Origin: Verrucomicrobiota bacterium
GTDB lineage: Bacteria; Verrucomicrobiota; Verrucomicrobiia; Opitutales; Opitutaceae
NCBI GenBank assembly: GCA_016222805.1
Contig: JACRQG010000026.1
Coordinates: 21,953-85,952 of the forward strand
DNA: 64,000 nucleotides
Direction of reading: 5' to 3'
Positions within the stretch are counted from its first letter, which is position 1, and each line of letters opens with the position of its first letter. The notes under the pieces are model-generated. The model was not told the DNA's origin and made no database searches. It saw nothing but the letters and a program-made list of their open reading frames with translations. Positions 1 through 8,121 of this stretch are shown piece after piece. Position numbers and translations under genes: made by a program.

Positions 1-502
1 TGCGGACCGGCCCTGGAACCACCCCAAACGGCGCGACAGCGGGCACATCCTCTCCCACCGCGACGGAATAGCCGGTGAACGAGTTGATCCACAACTCGGT
101 GATGCCCCATTCCAACAGGCGGCCGATCCCTGGATCGGTCAGCCCTAGGAGACCATTCGGCGCCGCGGTGTTGGTCAATTGATAGGCAAACACCAGTCGG
201 TCGGCCCCAAAGGGGTTCGATACCGAGGTCATCACGGTGGACGTGAGGGTAAACTGAAAATCATCCTCCGGGGCGACCGCGTTTGCCACGGCCAGGCTGT
301 CGGAAATGAGCTGCGCCACCAAACCGGGGGAGGAAAGCGACACATCCGGAAGCGTCGCGGTATCTCCGGGATTGAGGGTCACCTGGCCTGGCAAGGAAGT
401 CACAACCCCCGCCGCCAGCAGCATCGCCATGATGCCACGAAGAACCTGCGAACGGAGAGCACGAGGGACGTGACCTGACAGGATCTTACCGTGGAGGTGC
501 AT
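1..502 (-). CDS. Exported protein of unknown function, C-terminus cut by window edge
   Basis: The frame is open from an ATG at 502 to the left edge, giving about 167 residues. The N-terminus is basic (RALRSQVLRG) and is followed by a hydrophobic stretch, IMAMLLAAGVVTSLPGQ, which reads as a Sec signal peptide ending near residue 40. The mature part is rich in small and polar residues, with phrases such as DDFQFTLTSTV and LVFAYQLTNT. These resemble the beta-rich repeat-free secreted proteins that often carry PEP-CTERM-type tails, but the C-terminus is outside the window, so that tail is inference. An internal Met at residue 25 is an alternative start. A GGGT direct repeat lies 25-50 bases upstream. 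Confidence 0.6.
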   Translation of the reverse strand, partial: MHLHGKILSGHVPRALRSQVLRGIMAMLLAAGVVTSLPGQVTLNPGDTATLPDVSLSSPGLVAQLISDSLAVANAVAPEDDFQFTLTSTVMTSVSNPFGADRLVFAYQLTNTAAPNGLLGLTDPGIGRLLEWGITELWINSFTGYSVAVGEDVPAVAPFGVVPGPVR

Positions 503-526
503 CACTAACCACTCGTTAGCATCACG

Positions 527-552
527 AGTACCACCCAATGGAACTACAACCC
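527..552 (-). promoter_or_regulatory. Paired GGGT boxes upstream of exported-protein gene
   Basis: On the minus strand this reads GGGTTGTAGT (552-543) and then GGGTGGTACT (536-527), two direct copies 16 bases apart, ending 25 bases before the ATG at 502. The second copy matches the box GGGTAGTATT found upstream of the subtilisin gene near 42140. A further TACGTACG element lies at 580-590. Spacing of direct copies suggests a dimeric activator or response regulator. That is inference, and no regulator is identified. Confidence 0.35.
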
Positions 553-853
553 AGCTATCTGCCTCTAAGTAACTTCCGTAACGTACGTATTTACTGTCCC
601 CCACGGCCGCTCCGCTCAAAGTGTAAGACGTTCCGACACCCCGCCGGCCTGCAATATCGGGTGCGGCCCAGGGCCTCGAAGTGCGGGTAGCGTGACACCC
701 ATCAGCCGTGGTCGCCTGCGCCGTCCGACGGCGAGGTGCGACCGCAATGGTTTAGCGGCTGGGGCCGGCACGGTGCCCCGCACACCGCCATGGAGCCCTG
801 ATGCGGAACACGGGCAAAAGAGTGCCCGACGACTCAGGCGGTCCCAGTGGTTC
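553..853. other. Non-coding stretch, lower GC near its left end
   Basis: No supportable gene. Bases 553-600 are AT-richer than their surroundings and contain ACGTACGTA (581-589) and TAAGTAACTT, probably part of the upstream control region of the gene at 1-502. The remainder, up to the stop of the MFS gene, is GC-rich without a clear terminator. Confidence 0.4.
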
Positions 854-2206
854 TCAATCTTCCGGCAGGGGCTTGCCCTTGGTCTCGGGAGCCCAAATCA
901 GCGCGACGAGGCCCAACGCGAAGATTCCGGAAAGGATGGTCGCTGCCAAGCGGAAGGGCTCCGCCGCACCGTGTTCCTTGAGGTACGTGTTCAGGAACAT
1001 CAGCAAGGGCGGGAAACCCGCGGCGAGATACCGCACCGTGTTGTAACAGAAGCCCACGCCGGTGCCCCGCAGGCGGGTCGGGAAGATCTCCGGGAAGTAG
1101 ATCGCGTAACCGCCGAAGACCGACAATTGCGCGAAGCCCATCATCGGCAGCATCCAGTAGGCGTCGGTGCCGGTGCGCAGGCTGTTGAAGACAAAGATCG
1201 TCACCCCGAGGCAAAGCAGGAAGGCGAAGAAAAAGGCCGCCCGCCGCCCTACCGTCGTCGCCACCGCCGTGAAGGCCAGCATTCCCAGGAACGCCCCCAC
1301 ATCCTGCAAGGCCGTGCCGTAGCCGCGCACCACGTCGATCACCTTCTGCGGCTCGCCCTTCAGTGCCGTGGAAATCAGTTCGGGCGAGAAGAAACCGATG
1401 CCCCACAGGCCCGCCATGCCGGCGAGCCCCAAGCTCACGCCCACGAACAGGTTTCGTCGCCAAGTCGGATGATGGAGCAGGTCGCCGATCGACCCGATGT
1501 GCTTCGACGGGTCGTCCGACTCCCGCGCCCGCTGCTTCGCCGCCTTCCAGGCCTCCGGCTCCTTCAGCACGAAGATCATCGGCACGACCAGAAGTGCCGG
1601 CAGCACCCCGATGAAAAACATGATCCGCCATCCGCTCTGGCCGAACATCACGTCCGAACCGCCCGGATGAATCTGCGTGCTCAGGAGCGAGCCGATGATG
1701 TTGCCGCACGCTGACAACGCCTGGAGCGAGCCCAGCGCCACCGCCCGTACGCGAACGGGAACGCTTTCGGCCACCAGCGTCGTCGCGGCGCCGAACATGC
1801 CCCCAACCCCGAGGCCCACCAAAAAGCGGTAGAGCAGGAACTCGGTGATGGAATGCGCGATGCCGGACAACCCGGTGAAACCCGAGTACACCAACAGCGT
1901 GACGACCATCGTCTTCACGCGCCCCCAGCGATCACTCATGATGCCGAAGATGATGCCGCCGGTGGCCCAGCCGATCATCATCGCCGTGGTCGCCCACCCG
2001 CCCCAGTTCCGCACCTGATCCAGCGTCGCACCGGCTCCCATGATCTCCTTCAGCGCCGGTTCGCGCGACAGCGCGAAGATCCGTTGGTCCATGCAGTCGA
2101 ACAGCCAGCCCGCCGAAGCGATGATCACCACCAGCCAGTGGTACAGGGTGATCGGTTCACGATCGGCGGGAGACTTCGATCCAGGAGCGGGGGCAGACGT
2201 GATCAT
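854..2206 (-). CDS. MFS transporter, sugar/organic acid porter type
   Basis: A 450-residue protein with the usual major facilitator layout of about twelve hydrophobic helices. The loop between helices 2 and 3 carries the MFS signature GIMSDRWGRVKT at about residues 87-98, and a degenerate copy, VGRRAAF, sits in the second half. The C-terminus ends APETKGKPLPED, the PETKG motif typical of sugar and organic-acid/H+ symporters. It acts in the inner membrane as a proton-driven symporter or antiporter. The substrate cannot be read from the sequence. The ATG at 2206 has no strong ribosome binding site. The gene stands alone, separated from the PQQ-domain genes by a 396-base gap. Confidence 0.85.
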   Translation of the reverse strand: MITSAPAPGSKSPADREPITLYHWLVVIIASAGWLFDCMDQRIFALSREPALKEIMGAGATLDQVRNWGGWATTAMMIGWATGGIIFGIMSDRWGRVKTMVVTLLVYSGFTGLSGIAHSITEFLLYRFLVGLGVGGMFGAATTLVAESVPVRVRAVALGSLQALSACGNIIGSLLSTQIHPGGSDVMFGQSGWRIMFFIGVLPALLVVPMIFVLKEPEAWKAAKQRARESDDPSKHIGSIGDLLHHPTWRRNLFVGVSLGLAGMAGLWGIGFFSPELISTALKGEPQKVIDVVRGYGTALQDVGAFLGMLAFTAVATTVGRRAAFFFAFLLCLGVTIFVFNSLRTGTDAYWMLPMMGFAQLSVFGGYAIYFPEIFPTRLRGTGVGFCYNTVRYLAAGFPPLLMFLNTYLKEHGAAEPFRLAATILSGIFALGLVALIWAPETKGKPLPED

Positions 2207-2602
2207 GATGAGATGTCAAACGAAGGCAAAGGGCCGGCCGGCCGGCAGAGACAGGAGCGAAGGGTCACGCGCGCGATCATTCAAGCCGCTTCGGTGCGTC
2301 GCATCGTTTTCCCGCGAATCGACGGCCGTCTCGGGGATTCCGCACGCTGGATCGGCGTTTCCCCCGACAATGTTGCTCATTCGTCCTCCAAGAGGGCGGA
2401 AAGCGGATGCGCCGGTGACAATAGCTGCACTGGCCTCGAACCGGTTCGCACCGTTTCGCGACGATTCTGTTGTCGCCGGGGCCGGCGATCCCGATCGGCG
2501 CGATCGCTCCCCTGGTCGAGGCCGGCCTCAGCGCGGCCGGCTACATCAGGCGATGCCTCGTCCTGGGGGTGCGGCGTTGCGCCGCGTCGGAATGCACCCG
2601 GC
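2207..2602. other. Non-coding gap ahead of the MFS gene
   Basis: No gene is supported on either strand. The stretch contains a GC palindrome of repeated GGCC units near 2231-2243. It must hold the promoter of the MFS gene and the 3' end of the PQQ-domain transcript, but no convincing -35/-10 pair or terminator was found. Confidence 0.4.
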
Positions 2603-3979
2603 CTAGCGGGCGAGCGCCAGGGCGAACAGGTGGCGCTGCCCCGTCAGGTAAAGCACGCCCTGGGCGACCACCGGCGTCCCGTGGGCCGAGTCCGGCAGGC
2701 TCGGCACCTTGCCCAACAGCCGCTTTTCCGCAGTCGCCGAAAAGAGGAAGACGTCGCCGTCCGCCGTCTGCACATACACCCGGCCGTCGGCCACGAGCGG
2801 CGAACCCCAGATCCCCGACTTGAGATCGTGCACCCAATGCCGCCGCCCGGTCGCGAGGTCGATGCAGTTCACAAAACCAGGAGTGTCGGTGGCAAACACC
2901 AGGCCTTCGTGCACGGCCACGGTCGACATGCTGTCATTGAAATCCGCCCCGCCCAGGCGCCAGAGTTCGCCCGTCGCGGTGATGTCGCCACTCCCTCTCG
3001 CATCGATGCACCGGAGCGCCCCGGGGCCGCTGCTCGCCTCCGGCTCGCCGACCGCCACCAGGACCCGATGCCCCACCAAGACTGGCGCCGCCACGAGGTT
3101 GAACGTCGTCTCTGGCTCACCGTCCGCCGCGGGTTTCTCGTGGGCCTTGCAATTGAACTTCCACCGCAGTTTGCCCGTCGCCGGGTCAAACGCGTACAGC
3201 CAGCCATCCCCTCCCGGGAACAACACCTGCGGCTTTCCGTCCACGACACCATGCGCCGGCGACCCCCATTGCCCGGTGAGAATCTTCGCCCCGGGAGAAC
3301 TGTCGGTCCACAGCACGCGACCGCTCGCGGCCTCGACGGCGGCGAAGCTCGGCGCGGCCGGATTGGCCACCTTGCCGGTCTTGTAGTTGGCGCCCTGGCC
3401 GGTCACCACGAACACCCGGCCGTCCACGACCAGTGGCGACGAAGCCGAGGCCTGGTTGGGTGACACCTTCAGGGTGGCCCGCAGGTCCAGCGACCAGACC
3501 AGCGCCCCATCCCGAGCCTCGCGGCACACCAGTTCCGCGCGATTGCTCACGTAGTACACGCGGCCGTCCACGACATGCGGGGTTGAACAAATGCCGATGC
3601 TCCGATCGTCCTCCCCGGCATCCTCGAGCTTCGCATGCTCGGCCTTCCACAACAACCGGCCGTCCGCCGCGGAAAAACAGCGCAGGACGCCGCGCTTCTC
3701 GTCGCCCGTGGCATCGTGGTGATTGCCACCGATGAAGACCCGGCCGTCCGCCACCACCGGGGCCCCGTAGGTCACATCGCCGAGTTCCGCCGACCATTTG
3801 AAATTGCGCCCGGGCGCCTTCCCGGGCGCCGACCATTCGGTGGGAAGTCCGGTCTCGCCGGATACCATGTTGCGTTCGGGGCGTCCGCCCAACATCGGCC
3901 AGTCGGCCGCAATCGCCACCGTCGTGCCCGCAAAGGCCAGGATCCCGCGCCAGAAAGGCGTACCGATTGATGCTCTCAT
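2603..3979 (-). CDS. Exported PQQ-like beta-propeller repeat protein
   Basis: From the ATG at 3979 the protein is 458 residues. It has a short signal peptide (MRASIGTPFWRGILAFAGTTV, cleaved near AIAADW) and a series of PQQ/outer-membrane assembly-like blades, recognisable from repeated phrases such as APVVADGRVFIGG, SPLVVDGRVFVV and GSPLVADGRVYVQT, each followed by a DGRLLWKAE-type tryptophan. These blades form an eight-bladed propeller fold in the periplasm. No catalytic heme or dehydrogenase metal-site motif is visible, so an enzyme activity should not be assumed. The open frame extends upstream to 4138 into the previous gene, but the signal peptide decides the start. It lies 92 bases after a paralogous gene, probably in one operon. 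Confidence 0.8.
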   Translation of the reverse strand: MRASIGTPFWRGILAFAGTTVAIAADWPMLGGRPERNMVSGETGLPTEWSAPGKAPGRNFKWSAELGDVTYGAPVVADGRVFIGGNHHDATGDEKRGVLRCFSAADGRLLWKAEHAKLEDAGEDDRSIGICSTPHVVDGRVYYVSNRAELVCREARDGALVWSLDLRATLKVSPNQASASSPLVVDGRVFVVTGQGANYKTGKVANPAAPSFAAVEAASGRVLWTDSSPGAKILTGQWGSPAHGVVDGKPQVLFPGGDGWLYAFDPATGKLRWKFNCKAHEKPAADGEPETTFNLVAAPVLVGHRVLVAVGEPEASSGPGALRCIDARGSGDITATGELWRLGGADFNDSMSTVAVHEGLVFATDTPGFVNCIDLATGRRHWVHDLKSGIWGSPLVADGRVYVQTADGDVFLFSATAEKRLLGKVPSLPDSAHGTPVVAQGVLYLTGQRHLFALALAR

Positions 3980-4071
3980 GAAAAAGGTCGCTCCCCTGCC
4001 CGCCCGCGGAACCGGCCCCCGGCTCCCCACCCGCCGCGACCGGGCTGCCCCCGCCAGAGTGTCCAGCCCGC

Positions 4072-5319
4072 TCATCGCGATCCCACGCACACGAGGTGGT
4101 TGAAGGTGCGCACGTAGATCCGACCGCCGTCGACGCACGGCGTGCTATGGGTGCCCTCGCCGATCGGATTGCGCGCGAGCAACTCGAAGCGGCGCCCCGT
4201 GCTCCAGACCAGCATCTCGCCCTTGGTCGATGGACAGTAGATCCGCCCCTCCACCATGATCGGTGAACTGAAGAACTCCGCCCTCAGGCGTTCCGACCAG
4301 ATTTCCTTCCCATCGGCCGCCTCCACCGCCACCGCCACCCCGCCGTCGCTGACCCAGTAGAGGATCCCGTCACGGAAAAGGGGCGTCGGCACATACGGGG
4401 TCGCGCTCCGGAGGGTGTACGCCACATGGGTCTTGGCCACATTCCCCCGGCCGCCCAGCCGGATTGCCGCGAGGTAGTTGCCAGCCCCGCCGCCCTGTCC
4501 GCAGCTGCCAATCACCAGATCACCCGCCACCACCGGCGAAGCGCACATTCGCTTGTCGTACGCCGGCGCCTCCCAGTTCAGCGCGCCGGAGGCCGGATCC
4601 AGGCTGGAGACGCCGTGCGACTGGCTCGTGAACAACAACTCGACACCCCCGCCCGCCAGCGGATGCACACACGGCGTGCCGTAGGCCGTGCCGCTCACCT
4701 TCGTGCGCCGGGTCGACCGCCAGTGAACCTCGCCAGTCGCCGCGTCCAGTGAGACCACCGAACTCTCGCCGTCCTGGTCGTTCGTCACAATGACACGGCC
4801 CTCATGCAGAATCGGGGAGGCGCCGTGCCCGTGCTGCGATTCAAAGGTACCGAGGTCCCGGCTCCACTGCTCCTTGCCGTCGTGGTCGTACGCCCGCACC
4901 CAGAAATGCTCCTCGGAAACAAACAACGCCACCACCTGCCGCGCATCCACGACGGGAGAGGCATTGGCATAGCTGGTGTTGCGGTTGGCCAGGCGCTTTG
5001 TCGGCAGGCGGTAACTCCGCGACCACAGCTCCTTGCCGTCGTGTTTGTTGAGACACACGAGCGCCCGTTCGTTTCCCGTTTCGCGCGCCACGGTGACAAA
5101 CAACCGATCTCCCCAGATCACCGGCTGGGAATGGCCGCCGCCCGGCAACGGCAGACGCCAGCGGAAATCGCCCTCCGACCACGTGACCGGCACGCCCCTC
5201 GCCTCGCTGATGCCGGTGCCGTTCGGACCACGGAACCGGGTCCAGTCCTGCGACCACCCGGTCACCGGCAGCAGGCAGCCGGCGACCACAACACAGACAC
5301 GGCGGAGGAAGGTGTTCAT
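4072..5319 (-). CDS. Exported PQQ-like beta-propeller repeat protein, paralogue of its neighbour
   Basis: From the ATG at 5319 the protein is 415 residues, with signal peptide MNTFLRRVCVVVAGCLLPV followed by TGWSQDW. The mature part begins WTRFRGPNGTG, the standard opening of exported PQQ-binding-like proteins in Verrucomicrobiota and Planctomycetota. Repeated blades end in phrases such as GKELWSRSY, KEQWSRDLG and GKEIWSERL. Like its downstream neighbour it has no recognisable heme site or active-site motif. The frame stays open upstream to 5511, but that extension is basic and low complexity and overlaps the rhodanese terminator, so it is rejected. The two genes probably arose by duplication and may act together in extracellular polymer handling, which is inference. 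Confidence 0.8.
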   Translation of the reverse strand: MNTFLRRVCVVVAGCLLPVTGWSQDWTRFRGPNGTGISEARGVPVTWSEGDFRWRLPLPGGGHSQPVIWGDRLFVTVARETGNERALVCLNKHDGKELWSRSYRLPTKRLANRNTSYANASPVVDARQVVALFVSEEHFWVRAYDHDGKEQWSRDLGTFESQHGHGASPILHEGRVIVTNDQDGESSVVSLDAATGEVHWRSTRRTKVSGTAYGTPCVHPLAGGGVELLFTSQSHGVSSLDPASGALNWEAPAYDKRMCASPVVAGDLVIGSCGQGGGAGNYLAAIRLGGRGNVAKTHVAYTLRSATPYVPTPLFRDGILYWVSDGGVAVAVEAADGKEIWSERLRAEFFSSPIMVEGRIYCPSTKGEMLVWSTGRRFELLARNPIGEGTHSTPCVDGGRIYVRTFNHLVCVGSR

Positions 5320-5439
5320 GGGAGGGGCGGCGCCGGCGATGGGAGGCGACGGCGTCGCGCGAAGACACCGGCGGCGCCGCGCACCGTCAACGAGATTACG
5401 CCGGGCTGCGACAACGCGGCGGCTCTGGGCTGACCCAAC

Positions 5440-5465
5440 AAAAAGGCCCGGGAAAATCCCGGGCC
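5440..5465 (-). terminator. Intrinsic terminator of the rhodanese gene
   Basis: On the minus strand this reads GGCCCGGG, loop ATTTT, CCCGGGCC and then TTTTT: a perfect 8-bp GC stem followed by a T run, 33 bases after the stop of the rhodanese gene. It separates that gene from the PQQ-domain pair downstream. Confidence 0.85.
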
Positions 5466-5497
5466 CTGCCGTAATGGCGCGACCGCACCCGGCCGGC

Positions 5498-5890
5498 TCA
5501 GCCTTTCTCAACCTTGGCTCCCGACTTTTTCCAACCGTCGATGCCGGGCGAATAGTGCTTCACATTCTTGTACCCCAGTTCCATCGCCGCCGTGGCTGCC
5601 GCCAGGTAGGCGCTGCAGTACTCATTCCCGCAATACGCCACGACGAGCGCGTTCTTGTCCTTCGGTAGCAGCGCGGCGATTTTCGCCTTGTGGGCAGTGT
5701 AGTCGATCGCCCCCGGGATGCGGCCTTCCTGGAAGGAGTCGGTCCCGTTGACGTCGAGCAGCGTCACAGCCTTGGCCTTGATCGCGGCCTGCAGGTCCTG
5801 GTGGTTGATGTCGGGAACCTTGGAGGATCCCGCGAAGACGGCACTGGTCGCTAGTCCCAGCGCCACGAGCAGAGAGGTGAGGAGTTTCAT
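5498..5890 (-). CDS. Exported rhodanese-like domain protein
   Basis: A 130-residue protein from the ATG at 5890. A signal peptide (MKLLTSLLVALGLATSAVFAG) precedes a single rhodanese-homology domain. The domain contains VTLLDVNGTDSFQEGRIPGAI, the active-site loop VAYCGNEYCSAYLAA, and GYKNVKHYSPGIDGWKKSG near the end, typical of single-domain rhodaneses. The catalytic loop keeps the Cys (YCGNEYCSA), with a second Cys five residues on, so sulfurtransferase or thiol chemistry in the periplasm is possible. Substrate unknown. The frame extends upstream to 6265 but runs antisense to the nitroreductase gene, and the signal peptide fixes the start. A strong terminator follows. Confidence 0.85.
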   Translation of the reverse strand: MKLLTSLLVALGLATSAVFAGSSKVPDINHQDLQAAIKAKAVTLLDVNGTDSFQEGRIPGAIDYTAHKAKIAALLPKDKNALVVAYCGNEYCSAYLAAATAAMELGYKNVKHYSPGIDGWKKSGAKVEKG

Positions 5891-5999
5891 GCGGGCGCAC
5901 CGTAGTAAGGAGGACCGATTTCGCAAGTGGCCCCGTCTTCCCCAGCCTGCCGGCCTTTTCCGTTGCCTCCCCGCCACCGCTGAAACACGACGTCCCTTC

Positions 6000-6719
6000 G
6001 TGAAAATCTCCGTCCGCGTGTCCTCTCGTTCCGGACTCCCGGGCTGGCTCGCCGCCGCGGTCTGCCTGTCCGGTCTCCCCGCTCTCGCCCAGGAGGATCT
6101 TCCCCTTCCCCCTCCGCAAACCACCGGCGGCCGCCCGTTGATGGACGCCCTGCGCGAACGGCAGTCCCGGCGGGAGTTCAGCCCCGCTTCCCTTCCCCGC
6201 CAGGTCCTCTCCGACCTCCTGTGGGCCGCCTTCGGGATCAACCGCCCGCAGACCGCCCACCGCACGGCCCCCTCGGCGATGAACTCCCAGGAGATCGACC
6301 TCTACGTGCTACTCGCCGACGGAGCCTACCTTTTCGACGCCAAGGACCATCGCCTCCGGCTCATCGCCCCGGGTGACCACCGCGCCAAGTCGGGGGGGCA
6401 GGACTTCGTCAAGGTCGCGCCGCTCGCCCTGGTCCTGGTCGCCGACCACGCCCGGCTGGTGAAAGCCCGCCCGGAAGTGAAGGAGATCTATTCCTGGCAC
6501 GACGCCGGTTACGTCAGCCAAAACGTCTACCTCTATTGCGCCTCGGCTGGCCTGGCCACCGTGGTGCATGAACTCGGGGATCGGGCCCCGCTCGGCGCCC
6601 TCCTCGGCCTCCGCCCGGAACAACGCATCATCCTGGCGCAGTCAGTCGGGTTCGCCGGGCCCCCGCGCCCCGCAGGCAAAGCCACTGGGGCGAAGGGTTC
6701 GGCCTCTGGAACGCCGTGA
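6000..6719 (+). CDS. Exported nitroreductase-fold (SagB-type) protein
   Basis: A GTG at 6000 gives 239 residues starting with a signal peptide (VKISVRV, hydrophobic GWLAAAVCLSGLPALAQ). The mature part begins with the family phrase RERQSRREFSPASL, then LLWAAFGINR, RTAPSAMNSQEIDLYV, VAPLALVLVAD and QNVYLYCASAGL. These are FMN-binding segments of the nitroreductase/SagB dehydrogenase fold. Enzymes of this family use FMN and NAD(P)H or act as oxidases. Sec export of a flavoprotein is unusual, and the partner is unknown. The frame is open further upstream to 5718, but that extension is antisense to the rhodanese gene and is rejected. The stop overlaps the next start by four bases (GTGA), so the two are translationally coupled. 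Confidence 0.75.
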   Translation: MKISVRVSSRSGLPGWLAAAVCLSGLPALAQEDLPLPPPQTTGGRPLMDALRERQSRREFSPASLPRQVLSDLLWAAFGINRPQTAHRTAPSAMNSQEIDLYVLLADGAYLFDAKDHRLRLIAPGDHRAKSGGQDFVKVAPLALVLVADHARLVKARPEVKEIYSWHDAGYVSQNVYLYCASAGLATVVHELGDRAPLGALLGLRPEQRIILAQSVGFAGPPRPAGKATGAKGSASGTP

Positions 6720-8008
6720 GTCGGGCGCGCAAACGCCGCTGGCCCATCCTCCGGTGGCTGGCCGCGCTCCTCCTGACCGTCGGCCTGGGTGCCGCCGAGT
6801 CGGACCCGCGCTTCAGCGAGCGGCCGGAGGACCTCGACCAGGTGATCGCCATCATGGACCGGCGCCTCGAGCTGATGCCGGAAGTGGCCGCCTGGAAATG
6901 GCACCAGCGCCAGCCAGTTCTCGACGCGGCGCGGGAACACGCCGTGCTCGTCCAGGCCACCGAAGCAGCCGGGGCGCTGCACCTCGACGCCGACACCGCA
7001 CGCGACTGCCTCGCGGCCCAGATCCGCCTCGCGCGAGAGGTCCAGGAAGACCGGTTCGCTCGATGGCAGGGGGAGCCGACTTCCGTTCCACCGGCCCGCG
7101 ACCTCGCGACGGTCCTGCGTCCTGCGCTGGATGAGTTGGGACGGGATTTTCTGGTCGCCCTCTACCTCGCCGCGGAGGGGCCTGCCGGAGCAGAGGCAGG
7201 CCCGATCCGCTCGCGCCTGGAACGCCTGCGCCGCCACCCGGGAATCGAAGCCGGCACCCTCGATGCCCTGGCCGTCGCGCTCTCACGGGTCCACCTTGTG
7301 GCCGCTCCTTCCTGGGAGACCGTTCGCCGGGTGGGCGTAGTGCGCATCGGCATGACGGGCGACTACGCGCCGTTCAGCAGCGAACGGGAGGGCCGGCTCG
7401 CCGGCTCCGACGTCGAGCTCGGCCTCGCATTCGCCCGGCACTGGGGCCTGCGGGCGAAGTTCGTCCGCACTTCCTGGCCGGGGCTCATGGACGACCTGCA
7501 GCGGCGTCGCTTCGATTTCGCCGCCAGTGGCATCAGCCGCACCCCGGAACGGGCCGCCCGGGCCGACTTTTCCGTGGCCTATCACACCGATGGCAAGACC
7601 CCCATCGCGCGGCGCGAGGACGCCGCTCGCTTCGCGTCGCTGGCGCAGATCGATCAGCCCGGTGTCCGCGTCATCGTCAACCCCGGCGGCACCAACGAGC
7701 GGTTCGTGCGCAACCACGTCCGGCAGGCCACGATCCTCGTTCACCCGGACAACCGGACCATTTTCGCCGAGATCGTCGCCCGCCGCGCAGACGTGATGAT
7801 CACCGACGGGACCGAGGTGCAGTTGCAGCAGCGGCGGCATCCGGAACTCGTCGGAACAATGCCGCACCCATTCACCCGTGCGGAAAAAGCCGTCCTGCTG
7901 CCGCGCCAATCCTCCCTCACGCCCGTGGTCGACGCCTGGCTGCGGCCGCAGATCGAGTCCGGATGGGTGTCCGCGCAACTCCAGGGCGCCCTCGCGGGCG
8001 AACGCTGA
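6716..8008 (+). CDS. pheC: Exported bifunctional chorismate mutase (AroQ-gamma)/cyclohexadienyl dehydratase (PheC)
   Basis: A 430-residue protein from a GTG at 6716, with a signal peptide over about residues 1-27. Residues 35-195 match secreted AroQ chorismate mutases: RRLELMPEVAAWKW, DAAREHAVL, AQIRLAREVQ and DRFARWQ correspond to the conserved helices and active-site basic residues. Residues 203-428 match the periplasmic cyclohexadienyl dehydratase, a catalytic relative of amino-acid-binding proteins: MTGDYAPF, SGISRTPERA, DGKTPI (292-297), NPGGTNE (322-328), HPDN (343-346) and TDGTE. Together they would turn chorismate into phenylpyruvate, or arogenate into phenylalanine, outside the cytoplasm. 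A simple solute-binding protein is the alternative, but the DGKTPI and NPGGTNE signatures argue against it. Coupled to the exported nitroreductase gene. Confidence 0.85.
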   Translation: MSRARKRRWPILRWLAALLLTVGLGAAESDPRFSERPEDLDQVIAIMDRRLELMPEVAAWKWHQRQPVLDAAREHAVLVQATEAAGALHLDADTARDCLAAQIRLAREVQEDRFARWQGEPTSVPPARDLATVLRPALDELGRDFLVALYLAAEGPAGAEAGPIRSRLERLRRHPGIEAGTLDALAVALSRVHLVAAPSWETVRRVGVVRIGMTGDYAPFSSEREGRLAGSDVELGLAFARHWGLRAKFVRTSWPGLMDDLQRRRFDFAASGISRTPERAARADFSVAYHTDGKTPIARREDAARFASLAQIDQPGVRVIVNPGGTNERFVRNHVRQATILVHPDNRTIFAEIVARRADVMITDGTEVQLQQRRHPELVGTMPHPFTRAEKAVLLPRQSSLTPVVDAWLRPQIESGWVSAQLQGALAGER

Positions 8009-8121
8009 CCGCCGGGTTCCATCACGCGACACGCGCCGCGCCGGACGGGGTCAGCGTCGCCGCTCGCGGCTTGCGTTCCCCGCCGGCTTCTGGTCCCTCC
8101 GGCGGCAGCCCACCCCCGCCC

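Noticed and set aside
2231-2243. Repeated GGCC palindrome as a regulator site
   Set aside because: A GC-rich genome makes such palindromes common, and it has no second copy or consistent spacing to a start.
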